Shown here: one piece after another, positions 10,654 through 20,009 of the stretch
Numbering within the stretch: the first letter of the stretch is position 1
How the letters are laid out: each line of letters starts with the position of its first letter
The notes under the pieces: model-generated
Databases searched by the model: none
What the model was told of the DNA's origin: nothing
The model's input: only the letters and a program-made list of their open reading frames with translations
Assembly: GCF_000423745.1 (NCBI RefSeq)
Contig: NZ_AUIO01000004.1
Coordinates: 1 to 64,000, forward strand
Length of the DNA stretch: 64,000 bases
Reading direction: 5' to 3'
DNA from: Streptococcus plurextorum DSM 22810
Lineage (GTDB): Bacteria > Bacillota > Bacilli > Lactobacillales > Streptococcaceae
Made by a program: the position numbers and the translations under genes

Positions 10654-11356
10654 GCTTGCTTATCAAGAGCAACACCGAAAAGGAGGACGTCCACGCCGTC
10701 TAAGTCTGGAAGAGCGGCTCATCATGACCTTGCGCTACTTACGCTATTATCCCACTCAATGCTTGTTGGCATTTGATTTTGATGTAGGCATGGCAACTGT
10801 CAATGAGACCATTACATGGGTAGAGGACACCCTTCGTTCTTCAGGTCTCTTTGATTTAGACCACTTGGAAGCACCTAGCGCTACTGTTGCCATTGATGTC
10901 ACTGAAAGTCCTATTCAACGCCCTAAAAACCAAAGCAAGTATTATTCTGGTAAAAAGAAAAGACATACCATAAAAACTCAAATCATGCTTGATTTGACTA
11001 GCCATCATGCTTGTCAATTGGCTTTTTCAGATGGCCATACGCATGATTTTACCCTTTTTAAAGAGAGTATTGGCTATAGTTTGCCCCAAAGTACCCTTGT
11101 TTTCGTAGATTTAGGGTATTTAGGCATCTTGAAATTTCACGAAAATACCTTTATTCCTGCTAAGCGTTCTAAACATCCTCCCTTAACCCAAGAGGATAGA
11201 CGGTTGAATCAAGAGATAGCTAAAATCCGTATTGAAGTTGAACACTTTAATGCCAAATTTAAAACCTTTCAAATCATGGTACAGCCTTATCGTAGAAAAC
11301 GGTTTGAATTAAGAGCTGAGTTGATTTGTGGTATCATCAACCATGAGATGATGTAG
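10646..11356 (+). mobile_element. IS5-like transposase, 5'-truncated
   Basis: An open frame of 236 residues with a DDE_Tnp_4-type transposase domain. AIDVTESPIQRPKNQ holds the first catalytic Asp, FSDGHTHDFTLFKES the second, and IEVEHFNAKFKTF the Glu. About 30 N-terminal residues expected in this family are missing, since the frame starts abruptly (LLAYQEQHRKGGRPRR) at the junction with the integrase remnant; the apparent ATG is fortuitous. No terminal inverted repeat could be identified on the left side. The C-terminus looks natural (CGIINHEMM). I judge it a non-autonomous remnant. Confidence 0.8.
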
Positions 11357-11574
11357 TTACCGAACAAGTCTAATAACTGTTCAGCATAAGTCATTTTTTC
11401 TCGGAAGATGCAAGTTTGTATACTGGTGTTAAGTTCTTTTTGGAATAATTGTGTTAAATAAGAAGAACAGGGGATAGCTTGAGCGACTTCTTCTAATGTG
11501 ATAGGCTGGTGTAGATTTTCTGTAATATAAGTTTGTGCTTTATTGACAAAAGGATGGATGAAAGCTGGTTCGGA
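11357..11574 (-). pseudogene. Fragment of an AraC-family regulator
   Basis: The minus strand encodes AFIHPFVNKAQTYITENLHQ, then PITLEEVAQAIPCSSYLTQL, then FQKELNTSIQTCIFREKMTYAEQLL. This is the double helix-turn-helix DNA-binding domain of AraC-type activators. The effector domain is missing and the fragment is cut on both sides by IS sequence (IS5-like at 11356, IS30-like at 11575). It may be the relic of a sugar regulator from before the rearrangements; its original target is unknown. Confidence 0.7.
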
Positions 11575-11995
11575 TGTATTTGATGGGCTTGTTTTCCTCT
11601 TTTTTCGCTATGACCATTTGGTTTTCGTTTTCATTTCCAATGGAGGACTTCCTTCTTGAAAATACCACGGTCAGCCAGTCGATAGAGAGTTCTCATAGAA
11701 CAATAAATCCTATCTGGATAAGTTCCTTTAATGACATCAAGGCTCCAGCTTTGATCTAAATGAGTTTGAATAAAGTCTTTTCTGCTTGCGACAGACTTAT
11801 TTTCCTTCGACCGTAGCGTTTCTTATTGGCTTTGTAGTGTTCATAATAGTCCGTCTTTGTAGTAAGCCTCTATCATTGCGAGTTCATTTGTGGTTCATGG
11901 GTATAGGTCATTTATGTTAGTTCCTTTCAGACAAATGTGGTAATTTATCTGAGCCTAACATAGATGACTTTTTCTGTCTAGTTTAGTGTAACCTA
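11575..11995 (-). mobile_element. IS30-type element remnant A, frameshifted and internally deleted
   Basis: The minus strand starts with MTYTHE at 11911 and soon meets stop codons. It then resumes as EHYKANKKRYGRRKISLSQA and, after a further shift, DFIQTHLDQSWSLDVIKGTY, PDRIYCSMRTLYRLADRGIF and KKEV. This is the N-terminal part of an IS30-family transposase of a different subgroup from remnant B. It has in-frame stops, a deletion near residue 20 and no DDE domain. The outer end near 11960-11995 probably carries the original terminal repeat. The plus-strand frame at 11574-11759 is a shadow of this. Confidence 0.6.
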
Positions 11996-12002
11996 TTCAA
12001 TC

Positions 12003-12780
12003 TGCTGTGATGGATGCAATAGGATACAGACTGGTGAGATGCCTTACTGCATTATTAATGGTGTGGGACTGTTTGTCTTCTAGCTTAATGCCAGTGCATA
12101 GCGTGTCTGGCGTTCTACCAAGGTCAAAACAACTGCTTCAGCTTTGGTTTTCTTGCCAAGAACTAAATCAATCTCCCAATACCCAAATTCAGAACGGTCA
12201 TTGATACACTCTGGACGTTCTTCGATAGACTTACCTAAAGTCTTCCGATTCGTCTTCGTGACTTTCTTAGAACGTTTTCTGATACTAACCATCTGAGGCA
12301 GATCGATTGGTTTAATAGCTAACAGCCCTTCTTTGATATAACGATAAATCGTTACGGATTTTAGCTTTCAAGGCATCTCCTAATTGTTTAATGAACCTAG
12401 CGGAGCAATCATTCAACTTGAGATAAGAACACTTTTGGCGATTGGTTTCATAGACACCTTGTCCACCATCAGCGAAATAGGCGTTGAAATAAGTTCGTTT
12501 CCCATTCTTATCCTGTACCTGATCTACTGAACCACGTTTGATTTCTCGACAGATTGTGGACCGGTGACGACCCAGAAGCCGAGCGATTTCAATTGGTTTC
12601 TTTCCCGTTTTAAGATAAGCAACAATTTCACCACGTTCTGTGGCTGAGAGATGAGAATAGGACGATTTTCTGGTAGAATGAGTGTTGGACATGTTCATCT
12701 GCTTTCTATACTGAGTTGGGGAATTCTAGTATATCAGACGAACATGTCTTTTTTTGTTGCACTTCACTTTACAACGCGGG
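12003..12780 (-). mobile_element. IS30-family element remnant B, decayed
   Basis: Minus-strand transposase beginning at 12698 (MNMSNTHSTRKSSYSHLSAT). It has the IS30 N-terminal helix-turn-helix (IEIARLLGRHRSTICREIKR), then an internal deletion at about 12360 that joins AKIR to YRYIKEGLLAIKP in another frame. Next come GYWEIDLVLGKKTKAEAVVL with the first catalytic Asp, a further shift after RYALAL, and an end at ITAD near 12003, so the rest of the DDE domain is gone. The right end (about 12760-12780, TTCACTTTACAACGCGG) resembles an IS30 terminal repeat and abuts the thioredoxin ribosome-binding region. Confidence 0.8.
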
Positions 12781-12791
12781 GAACAAATAAA

Positions 12792-13117
12792 ATGGCAAAA
12801 AATATTACAGATGCAACGTTTGAGTCAGAAACAAGTGAAGGTCTTGTTTTGGTGGACTTTTGGGCAACATGGTGTGGTGGTGTGGTCCATGTTTGATGCA
12901 AGCACCAATCTTGGAGCAATTATCAAATGAATTGAGTGAAGATGAGCTAAAAATCGTAAAAATTGATGTGGATGAAAATCCAGCAACAGCTCAAAAATTC
13001 GGCATCATGTCAATCCCAACCCTCCTCTTTAAAAAAGATGGACAAGTGGTCAAACAAGTGGCAGGTGTTCACAATAAACAACAACTTCTTGCTATCGTGG
13101 CAGAATTGAGCGCTTAA
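12792..13117 (+). pseudogene. trxA: Thioredoxin gene disrupted by an 8-bp duplication in the active site
   Basis: The frame opens with MAKNITDATFESETSEGLVL and VDFWATWCG, where the active-site WCGPC should follow. The DNA instead repeats TGGTGTGG twice (12870-12877 and 12878-12885), shifting the frame and ending translation after 35 codons (GGVVHV). Removing one 8-bp copy restores WATWCGPCLMQAPILEQLSN and a full thioredoxin of about 105 residues ending at 13117. The rest, including the cis-Pro motif MSIPTLLFKK, is intact. IS30 remnant B ends about 12 nt upstream of the ATG, so the native promoter is also likely lost. A second thioredoxin elsewhere in the genome would be expected. Confidence 0.85.
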
Positions 13118-13129
13118 TGTTTATAAGAA

Positions 13130-13163
13130 AAACCTTAGAAACTGTGAATTCTAAGGTTTTTTT
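13130..13163. terminator. Terminator shared by trxA and xylR
   Basis: AAACCTTAGAA (13130-13140) pairs with TTCTAAGGTTT (13149-13159) with a T run on the plus strand and an A-rich start usable on the minus strand. It sits between the two convergent genes. Confidence 0.8.
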
Positions 13164-13165
13164 GC

Positions 13166-14329
13166 TTAATCTAAATTGACTAATCTAGCATTTTCGATTC
13201 CCAAGAAGGTTAAAATGACCTTGGCAGCACCACCGTAGAGTGTAGCCATTTCACCTAATTCACTGTTTTCGATGCTAAGGTGCTGAGCAAAAGCACTCGG
13301 AACTTCAGCCTTTAGGACAGCAATCAGTTCAGGATTTTTTTGGAAGATGGAACTGTTGATAATGATTAAATCAGGGTCGTAAAGCATTGCTAAATCATTG
13401 ACACCAATAGATAGTTCCCAGATTTTTTTGTGAACGATATTTCTTACGATAGAATTGTCATGTTTGAGTTCATGAGTGATTAAGTCAGAATCAACGTTTT
13501 GAATATCTGTTTCTGCTGAAAAAAGTTCATAAATAGCTTTATTAGAGGCGTATTTTTCTAAGCATCCGCGATTGCCACATGGGCAACGATGCCCGTTAGG
13601 ATAAAGAATGGAGTGACCGATTTCACCAGCTTGACCATGAGATCCTGTCTGGAGTTCTCCTTTTTGGATAATACCTGCACCAATACCTGAGTGGATACTG
13701 ATACTAACCATATTTTCTCGACTATTTTTTGAAAAGGTGTATTCACCCAGAGCCGCTAAGTTGGCTTCATTTTCTAAATAAATAGGATATGATATAAACT
13801 TCTCGAGTTCTTCCTTTAAATTAATCTTATCCAAATCATAGGATGGTGTGAATTGAATTGCATTCTCAAGAACGATTCCATGGATACCTAGGCAAAGGCC
13901 AATAATACCATGTGTAGTCTTTGGCAGGGATAGTGTTGTCAGTTTGTTGATGACATTTAATGTAGCAGAGATGACGTTTTCTGTGCTTATAGGCGCCTTT
14001 TCTTTGACCTGATGTATAGAATGCCCATTGAGATAGGAGAGCATGCCATGGACATAATTACTTCCAATGTCTACAGATAGGGCTAGTCCAGCTTCGGGGT
14101 TGAATGAAAGATTGATTGGTTTACGTCCGCCACTTGTTCCAGCATCTCCAATACTACTTTCAAAAATAAGCTGTCGCTCGATAAGTGCTGATGTAATAGA
14201 AGACACGGTGGCTTTATTTAAGCCAGAGTGGTTAGCAATATTGGCACGCGAAAGTGGTTGATGGTTGATAATGGTTTTTAAAACGAGAGCTTCATTTTGC
14301 TCTCGAATGAGGTATTTATCTGCGATCAT
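13166..14329 (-). CDS. xylR: Xylose-responsive ROK-family repressor XylR
   Basis: ROK-family transcriptional repressor of 387 residues. An N-terminal winged helix-turn-helix (SRANIANHSGLNKATVSSIT) precedes a sugar-kinase-like domain with the zinc motif CPCGNRGCLEKY. Start choice: the ATG at 14329 lies 9 nt after AAGGAGA (plus strand 14339-14345), while the TTG at 14335 is too close. It is divergent from xylA across a 174-nt gap containing the xylA promoter and operator, as in the Bacillus and lactic-acid-bacterial xyl loci. In the known family it releases DNA on binding xylose. It probably also controls the ABC transporter promoter at 21738. Confidence 0.88.
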   Translation of the reverse strand: MIADKYLIREQNEALVLKTIINHQPLSRANIANHSGLNKATVSSITSALIERQLIFESSIGDAGTSGGRKPINLSFNPEAGLALSVDIGSNYVHGMLSYLNGHSIHQVKEKAPISTENVISATLNVINKLTTLSLPKTTHGIIGLCLGIHGIVLENAIQFTPSYDLDKINLKEELEKFISYPIYLENEANLAALGEYTFSKNSRENMVSISIHSGIGAGIIQKGELQTGSHGQAGEIGHSILYPNGHRCPCGNRGCLEKYASNKAIYELFSAETDIQNVDSDLITHELKHDNSIVRNIVHKKIWELSIGVNDLAMLYDPDLIIINSSIFQKNPELIAVLKAEVPSAFAQHLSIENSELGEMATLYGGAAKVILTFLGIENARLVNLD

Positions 14330-14396
14330 AAGCAAAGATCTCCTTAATGTTACTATTAGTTTATACCAAAGCTAAAAAAAAAACAAGATTTTTCAA

Positions 14397-14411
14397 TGAA
14401 AGCGCTTGACA
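14397..14411 (+). promoter_or_regulatory. cre site overlapping the xylA -35
   Basis: TGAAAGCGCTTGACA fits the CcpA cre consensus closely and its right end is the -35 hexamer, so CcpA binding would block the promoter in glucose. Confidence 0.7.
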
Positions 14412-14434
14412 AAAATAACATGAGGCGTTATACT
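14406..14434 (+). promoter_or_regulatory. xylA promoter
   Basis: -35 TTGACA (14406-14411) and -10 TATACT (14429-14434), 17-bp spacer, 69 nt upstream of the xylA start. Confidence 0.85.
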
Positions 14435-14445
14435 GCTATTGTAAG

Positions 14446-14470
14446 TTAGTTCATCGAACAAACAAACTAA
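14446..14470 (+). promoter_or_regulatory. XylR operator
   Basis: An imperfect palindrome just downstream of the -10: left half TTAGTT, right half CGAACAAACAAACTAA. The right half matches the known xyl operator consensus (ACAAACTAA half-site), and the core CGAACAAACAAAC recurs at 21784-21796. Confidence 0.75.
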
Positions 14471-14503
14471 ATTTAAATAATTTTAATAAAAAGGAGAAAC
14501 TTT

Positions 14504-15811
14504 ATGACTTATTTTCCAAATGTAGGAAAAGTTCAATTTGAAGGACCTAAAACTACAAATCCCTACGCTTTTCGTCACTACAATCCAGAAGAAGTAGTGG
14601 AAGGGAAAACCATGCGTGAGCATTTGCGCTTTGCCCTTGCTTATTGGCATACAATGACTCAAGACGGATCTGATCCATTCGGCTATCCAGTGAACCAGCG
14701 TACATGGTTTGGTGCTACTCCAATGGAAACTGCTCATAATCGTGTTGATGCTTTCTTTGAAATACTTGAAAAATTAGATGTTGATTATTTCTGTTTCCAT
14801 GATATTGACATCGCACCAGCTGGTGACTCTTTGGAAGAATTCTTTGCTAACCTTGATGAAATCACTGATCACATCAAAGTAAAAATGGAGGAAACAGGCA
14901 AAAAATTGCTTTGGAACACTGCAAACATGTTCTCACACCCTCGTTTCAATAACGGTGCTGCTTCTTCAAATAACGCAGAAGTCTTTGCTTACGCAGCTGC
15001 TCAAGTTAAAAAAGGTCTTGACCTTTCTAAAAAACTTGGTGGCGAAAACTATGTCTTCTGGGGTGGACGGGAAGGTTATGAAACTCTTCTTAACACAGAT
15101 ATGAAATTTGAACAAGACAATATTGCTCGTCTTTTCAAAATGGCAGTTGCCTATGGTGAGAAAATTGGTCACAAACCACAATTCCTGATTGAGCCAAAAC
15201 CAAAAGAACCATCAAAACATCAATACGACTTTGATGCTGCAACAACTATGGCTTTCATTCAAAAACATGGTCTTGAAGGTGACTTCAAACTTAACTTAGA
15301 AGCAAACCACGCAACACTTGCAGGTCATACATTTGAACATGAGCTTAACGTAGCGCGTGATTATGATGCACTTGGTTCAATTGATGCTAACCAAGGTGAT
15401 GTTCTTCTTGGATGGGATACAGATGAATTCCCAACAAATATCTATGATACAACATTTGCAATGCTTCAAATCCTTGATAATGGTGGTCTAGCACCTGGTG
15501 GTATCAATTTTGATGCTAAGGTTCGTCGTTCTTCGCATGAAATGGATGACCTTCTCTTTGCCCACATTGCAGGTATGGATACTTTTGCACGTGGTTTGAA
15601 AGCAGCAGCTAAACTTCGTGAAGATCGTTTCTTTGAAGACCTTAAAGAAAAACGCTACGCTTCTTATAAAGAAGGTGTTGGTGCTCGTATTCTTGCTGAT
15701 CAAGAAGATCTTGAAAGCTTAACTGCATACGCTCTTGAACATGACAATCCTGTTCTTGAATCTAGCCACATTGAATTAGTGAAATCTCAATTGAACGATT
15801 ATCTTGTTTAA
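14504..15811 (+). CDS. xylA: Xylose isomerase XylA
   Basis: Converts D-xylose to D-xylulose. The 435-residue length is typical of class II xylose isomerases. Active-site His99 and Asp102 lie in FCFHDIDIAPAGDS. Metal-binding segments are IEPKPKEPSKHQYDFD, LEANHATLAGHTFEHEL and IDANQGDVLLGWDTDEFP. AAAGGAG precedes the ATG at good spacing. The gene uses more frequent codons (GCT, CTT, GGT) than most of the island, as expected for a highly expressed enzyme. It is first in the xylA-xylB unit, transcribed from the XylR/CcpA-controlled promoter. Confidence 0.96.
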   Translation: MTYFPNVGKVQFEGPKTTNPYAFRHYNPEEVVEGKTMREHLRFALAYWHTMTQDGSDPFGYPVNQRTWFGATPMETAHNRVDAFFEILEKLDVDYFCFHDIDIAPAGDSLEEFFANLDEITDHIKVKMEETGKKLLWNTANMFSHPRFNNGAASSNNAEVFAYAAAQVKKGLDLSKKLGGENYVFWGGREGYETLLNTDMKFEQDNIARLFKMAVAYGEKIGHKPQFLIEPKPKEPSKHQYDFDAATTMAFIQKHGLEGDFKLNLEANHATLAGHTFEHELNVARDYDALGSIDANQGDVLLGWDTDEFPTNIYDTTFAMLQILDNGGLAPGGINFDAKVRRSSHEMDDLLFAHIAGMDTFARGLKAAAKLREDRFFEDLKEKRYASYKEGVGARILADQEDLESLTAYALEHDNPVLESSHIELVKSQLNDYLV

Positions 15812-15832
15812 TCTTAATTATTAATGCTGAAG

Positions 15833-15869
15833 GAGCATGTCGTTGTAAGGTCAGCGATATGCTCTTTTT
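15833..15869 (+). terminator. Hairpin between xylA and xylB
   Basis: GAGCATGTCG (15833-15842) pairs with CGATATGCTC (15855-15864) with one G-U pair, followed by TTTTT. Probably a partial terminator giving more xylA than xylB transcript. Confidence 0.7.
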
Positions 15870-15888
15870 ATGAAAAAAGGAGGAACAC

Positions 15889-17364
15889 ATGTCTTACGTA
15901 TTAGGAATTGATCTTGGCACAAGCTCCTTAAAGGGACTCTTGGTTAATCAATCAGGAAAAGTTGTGGCTTCAGCGTCTGCTGATTATGGCTTAATCCATT
16001 TACAACCTGGTTATAGCGAACAATATCCCAGTGATTGGGTAGTCGCTTGTGATAAGGTATTTGAAGAATTGGTTGAAACGGTCTCTGATTTTACGACTGG
16101 GCTCGAAGGAATTAGCTTTTCTGGTCAAATGCACAGTTTAGTGCTTTTAGATGAAAATAGTGAGGTTTTACGTCCAGCGATTCTTTGGAATGATACACGT
16201 ACAACGGCTCAATGTCGTACGATTGAAGAAAAACTAGGTGATAAACTTCTTGGAATTACTCGTAACCTTGCATTAGAAGGTTTTACCCTTCCTAAAATTC
16301 TTTGGGTTCAAGAAAATGAGCCAGAGGTATGGTCTAAGGTGCGTCAGCTCATGTTGCCAAAAGATTATTTAGGATTTTACTTAACTGGAAATTATCATAC
16401 CGATTTATCTGATGCTGCAGGTACTCTTCTTCTAGATGTTGAGAAGGCAGAATGGTCAGAAGAAGTGGCTAATACCTTTGATATCCCGCTCAGCTATTTG
16501 CCAAAAGCAGTGGGAGCTTCAGAACAGGTAGGTACTGTGCGTGCTGAGTTGAAAGAACGTTTTGGCTTGCAAAAAGAGGTTAAAGTTTTTGCTGGTGGGG
16601 CAGATAATGCTTGTGCAGCAGTCGGTGCTGGAATTCTCTCAAGTGAAGTCGGTATGGCAAGTATTGGAACTTCTGGTGTTTTCCTTTCTTATGAAGGGAA
16701 AGAGACGCCTGATTATGAAGGAAAATTGCATTTCTTTAATCATGCTCTCAGTGATAGTTACTACTCTATGGGGGTAACTTTGGCGGCTGGTCATAGTCTT
16801 AACTGGTTCCGCGATACCTTTGCAAAAGGGCAGAGCTTCTCAGACTTACTGGCACCAATTAGCCAAATCCCAGCAGGTAGTGATGGCTTGTTGTTTACAC
16901 CATATATTGTTGGGGAACGTACTCCTCATGTTGACAGCAGCATTCGTGGCAGCTTTATTGGAATTGATACCAGTCATACCTTAGCGCATTTTTCTCGCAG
17001 TGTTCTTGAAGGCATTACCTTCTCATTGAAAGATTCTCAACGTCTTATGTCTGAGGTAGCAGGAAAAACATTTACACGAATCGTTTCTGTTGGTGGAGGC
17101 GCTAAAAACAAAGATTGGCTTCAAATGCAGGCAGATATTTTCAATGCTGAAATTGTCGCCTTGACAGCTGAACAAGGTCCGGGACTCGGTGCAGCCATGC
17201 TTGCAGCTCTTGGATGTGGATGGTTTAAAGACATTGAAAGCTGTGCAGAAACCTTTGTCGAGTACACAGAAGCAGTCAAACCAATTCCGGAAAATGTCGC
17301 TGTTTATGCTGACGTTTATGAAGATTACAAACGCATTTATCCAAATGTCAAAAAGATAAAATAG
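15889..17364 (+). CDS. xylB: Xylulokinase XylB
   Basis: FGGY-family kinase of 491 residues that phosphorylates D-xylulose to D-xylulose-5-phosphate, the substrate of the phosphoketolase at 38053. The N-terminal ATPase-like domain starts with GIDLGTSSLKGLL; MHSLVLLD is the xylulokinase substrate-binding segment; the catalytic Asp239 lies in AGGADNACAAVGAG; the C-terminal SVGGGAKNKDWLQMQAD is the FGGY signature 2 region. AAAAGGAGG precedes the ATG. It is 77 nt downstream of xylA. The following 263 nt (17365-17627) hold no gene and no convincing promoter, only two orphan purine-rich ribosome-binding-like stretches. Confidence 0.95.
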   Translation: MSYVLGIDLGTSSLKGLLVNQSGKVVASASADYGLIHLQPGYSEQYPSDWVVACDKVFEELVETVSDFTTGLEGISFSGQMHSLVLLDENSEVLRPAILWNDTRTTAQCRTIEEKLGDKLLGITRNLALEGFTLPKILWVQENEPEVWSKVRQLMLPKDYLGFYLTGNYHTDLSDAAGTLLLDVEKAEWSEEVANTFDIPLSYLPKAVGASEQVGTVRAELKERFGLQKEVKVFAGGADNACAAVGAGILSSEVGMASIGTSGVFLSYEGKETPDYEGKLHFFNHALSDSYYSMGVTLAAGHSLNWFRDTFAKGQSFSDLLAPISQIPAGSDGLLFTPYIVGERTPHVDSSIRGSFIGIDTSHTLAHFSRSVLEGITFSLKDSQRLMSEVAGKTFTRIVSVGGGAKNKDWLQMQADIFNAEIVALTAEQGPGLGAAMLAALGCGWFKDIESCAETFVEYTEAVKPIPENVAVYADVYEDYKRIYPNVKKIK

Positions 17365-17627
17365 AGTATTTAGAAGGAGGAAGTAATAGAGACAGTAAAA
17401 GAAAACATGAGGAAAAATAGACTATAAGTAGCTATAGTGTAGAAATTAAATATGGAGAAAGGAGGGAAGTAGTGAGTAGGGACAAGGCATAGTTATCAAA
17501 AAAATAAAAACACTTAAAATATTTTTATATTTATCAGATAGCAAAATGATTATTATTTAATGTAGTTTTCATTTAAAGAGTATGAATAAAGTACGATTAA
17601 GTATTATGAAAGGGACAAATTAAAATT

Positions 17628-19070
17628 ATGAAAATAAATTTAACAAAACAACCGGGACCAGTAGTTTCTAAATATATTTATGGTCATTTTGCGGAACATT
17701 TAGGCCGCTGTATCTATGATGGACTTTATGTCGGTGAAGATTCTTCCATTCCAAATATTAATGGAATGCGCACAGATGTCGTTGAAGCGCTAAAACAAAT
17801 TCAAATTCCCGTACTTAGATGGCCGGGAGGTTGTTTTGCAGATGAATATCATTGGAAAGATGGTATTGGTCCAAAGGAAAATCGTAAAAAAATGGTGAAT
17901 ACCCATTGGGGCGGTGTAACAGAGAATAACCATTTTGGAACACATGAATTTTTTGAATTGACTCGTCAATTGGGTTGTGATGCTTACATCAATGGTAATG
18001 TAGGTAGTGGAACTGTTCAAGAGATGCAAGAGTGGGTCGAATATATGACTATGGATGGCGAATCTCCAATGGCTAACTTAAGACGTGAGAATGGTAGTCA
18101 GGACTCGTGGCGTGTTCCATTTTTTGGTGTAGGAAATGAAAGTTGGGGTTGCGGTGGTAATATGCGACCAGAGTACTATGCTGATGAATACCGTCGCTAT
18201 CAAACATATGTTCGTCAATATGGAAAAGATAAAATTTATAAAATTGCTTGTGGCCCAGCTGTAGATGATTATTATTGGACAGAAGTATTAATGAAAAACG
18301 CGGGGCGTTTTATGGACGGTCTTAGTTTGCACCATTATGCAATGACGGGTGCGTGGGAAGATAAAGGTCCAGCAACTGGTTTTGAGGAAAAAGAATGGTG
18401 GTCATTAATTAAACATGCTCAATATATGGATGAATTAATTACACGTCATTCCGCAATTATGGACCAATATGATCCAGAAAAACGAGTAGGATTAATTGTG
18501 GATGAATGGGGAACTTGGTTAGCGGTTGAACCAGGGACAAATCCTGGATTCTTATATCAGCAAAATACGATTCGTGATGCAATGGTTGCAGCTATGACTT
18601 TGAATATTTTCCATAAGCATGCAGAACGTGTTTATATGGCAAATATTGCACAAACAGTAAACGTTCTTCAATCAATGATTTTGACTGAAGGAGATAAGAT
18701 GGTAAAAACTCCAAGTTACCATGTGTTTGATCTTTATAAAATTCACCAAGATGCAGAATTAGTTTCTTCTTATGGTGAAGAAGACGCCACAGTTTCTTAT
18801 ACAGTGACTCGAAAAGATGGGAAACTTGCGATTTCATTGTGTAACTTCTCTTTGACTGAACAAAAAGCAGTAACATTTGAGGGGACATTTGCTTCAGAAA
18901 TTTTATCAAGTCAGATTCTTACTGCTGAAAAAATGGATGATTGTAATGATTTTGAACATCCTAATAAAGTTGCACCAAAAGAATTCACGTCTTACCACTT
19001 AAGTAATGAGGCATTATCTGTAGAAATAGCACCGATGTCTGTTGTTACAATTGTCGTAGCAGAAGGATAG
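17628..19070 (+). CDS. GH51 alpha-L-arabinofuranosidase
   Basis: Retaining glycosidase of family GH51, 480 residues, which removes L-arabinofuranosyl side groups from arabinoxylo-oligosaccharides. The acid/base Glu171 is in [10 protein letters not shown] and the nucleophile Glu293 in [27 protein letters not shown] is the usual substrate-site segment, and a C-terminal beta-sandwich (about 370-480) follows the barrel. No signal peptide is present, so it acts in the cytoplasm on imported oligosaccharides. AAAGGGACAAATT before the ATG is a weak ribosome binding site. Some GH51 members also act as beta-xylosidases or endoglucanases, but the side-chain role is favoured by the arabinofuranosidase-like residues. 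Confidence 0.88.
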   Translation: MKINLTKQPGPVVSKYIYGHFAEHLGRCIYDGLYVGEDSSIPNINGMRTDVVEALKQIQIPVLRWPGGCFADEYHWKDGIGPKENRKKMVNTHWGGVTENNHFGTHEFFELTRQLGCDAYINGNVGSGTVQEMQEWVEYMTMDGESPMANLRRENGSQDSWRVPFFGVGNESWGCGGNMRPEYYADEYRRYQTYVRQYGKDKIYKIACGPAVDDYYWTEVLMKNAGRFMDGLSLHHYAMTGAWEDKGPATGFEEKEWWSLIKHAQYMDELITRHSAIMDQYDPEKRVGLIVDEWGTWLAVEPGTNPGFLYQQNTIRDAMVAAMTLNIFHKHAERVYMANIAQTVNVLQSMILTEGDKMVKTPSYHVFDLYKIHQDAELVSSYGEEDATVSYTVTRKDGKLAISLCNFSLTEQKAVTFEGTFASEILSSQILTAEKMDDCNDFEHPNKVAPKEFTSYHLSNEALSVEIAPMSVVTIVVAEG

Positions 19071-19166
19071 ATTAATTTAGGAGAATATCCGAAACAGTAT
19101 TATTTCCTTTGAACATGATTTATCAGTCTTTTTAATATGTTTATGGCGAATTTAAAGGAGAACTAT

Positions 19167-19985
19167 ATGAATTTATTGAAAGAAACTTTTACACTAAATA
19201 ATGGTATTGGTATTCATAAAATTGGTTTAGGAACGTGGCAATCTGCACCTGAGGATGCTTATAATGCTACTCGTTATGCTTTAAAAAATGGTTATTTACA
19301 TATTGATACGGCATATGTTTATGGTAATCAAAGAGAAATAGGACAAGCTATTAAAGATAGTGGTATAGATCGTGCAAAACTGTTTATCACTTCAAAGATC
19401 CCTGCTGAATGGAAAACTTATGAGGAATCTATAAAAGCGATAGACGAAAGTCTAGAGCAACTAGGTGTAGATTATATAGATTTAATGCTTATTCATGCTC
19501 CTCGTCCATGGTCAGAGATGTTTGAATATCCGATTGTCAATCGTTACTATGAAGAAAACGCCGAAATGTGGCGAGCTCTAGAGGATGCTTACAAGATTGG
19601 TAAATTAAAATCCATTGGTGTGTCTAATTTTGATGTAGATGATTTAGAACATCTTTTAGAAAAAGCTACTGTTACTCCAGCTGTTAACCAAATTATTTAC
19701 CATATTGGTAATACCAATCCGGAAGTTTTAGAGTTCTGCCAGAAGAATGGGATTCTTGTTGAAGGTTATTCCCCAATTGCGACAGGGCGTCTTTTAGGTA
19801 ATGAAAAAATTGAAGCTATTGCTCAAAAATATAATAAATCAATTCCTCAGATTTGTATCCGTTATTTGCTTGAAAAAAATATCTTGCCATTACCTAAATC
19901 TATTCATGAAAATTATATCATTCAGAATGCAGATGTATACTTTTCGATTGACAAGGATGATATGGACTATTTAGATAGTCTTTAA
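19167..19985 (+). CDS. Aldo/keto reductase
   Basis: NADPH-dependent aldo/keto reductase fold, 272 residues. The catalytic tetrad is Asp47, Tyr52 (HIDTAYVYGN), Lys77 (ITSKIP) and His110 (LMLIHAP). The cofactor-binding C-terminus includes NILPLPKSIHENYI. I start at ATG 19167 because AAAGGAG sits 6 nt upstream; the start at 19137 would precede that site. Its place between arabinofuranosidase and GH43 suggests reduction of a sugar or of an aldehyde released from side chains, such as arabinose or a furfural-type compound, but the substrate is not known. It could equally be a detoxification enzyme. Confidence 0.85.
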   Translation: MNLLKETFTLNNGIGIHKIGLGTWQSAPEDAYNATRYALKNGYLHIDTAYVYGNQREIGQAIKDSGIDRAKLFITSKIPAEWKTYEESIKAIDESLEQLGVDYIDLMLIHAPRPWSEMFEYPIVNRYYEENAEMWRALEDAYKIGKLKSIGVSNFDVDDLEHLLEKATVTPAVNQIIYHIGNTNPEVLEFCQKNGILVEGYSPIATGRLLGNEKIEAIAQKYNKSIPQICIRYLLEKNILPLPKSIHENYIIQNADVYFSIDKDDMDYLDSL

Positions 19986-20009
19986 TCTATGGTATAGGAG
20001 GTGATTGTA

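Noticed and set aside
10594..10776. Plus-strand 60-codon frame overlapping the integrase and IS junction
   Set aside because: It spans two unrelated remnants and has no features; shadow of the transposase frame.
11574..11759. Plus-strand 61-codon frame with hydrophobic start
   Set aside because: Opposite-strand shadow of the IS30-type transposase remnant A, which explains the DNA better.
12007..12204. Plus-strand frame of 65 codons
   Set aside because: Antisense to IS30 remnant B; no ribosome binding site.
17365..17627. Two ribosome-binding-like purine stretches after xylB
   Set aside because: No reading frame of useful length follows either stretch; no promoter signal either.
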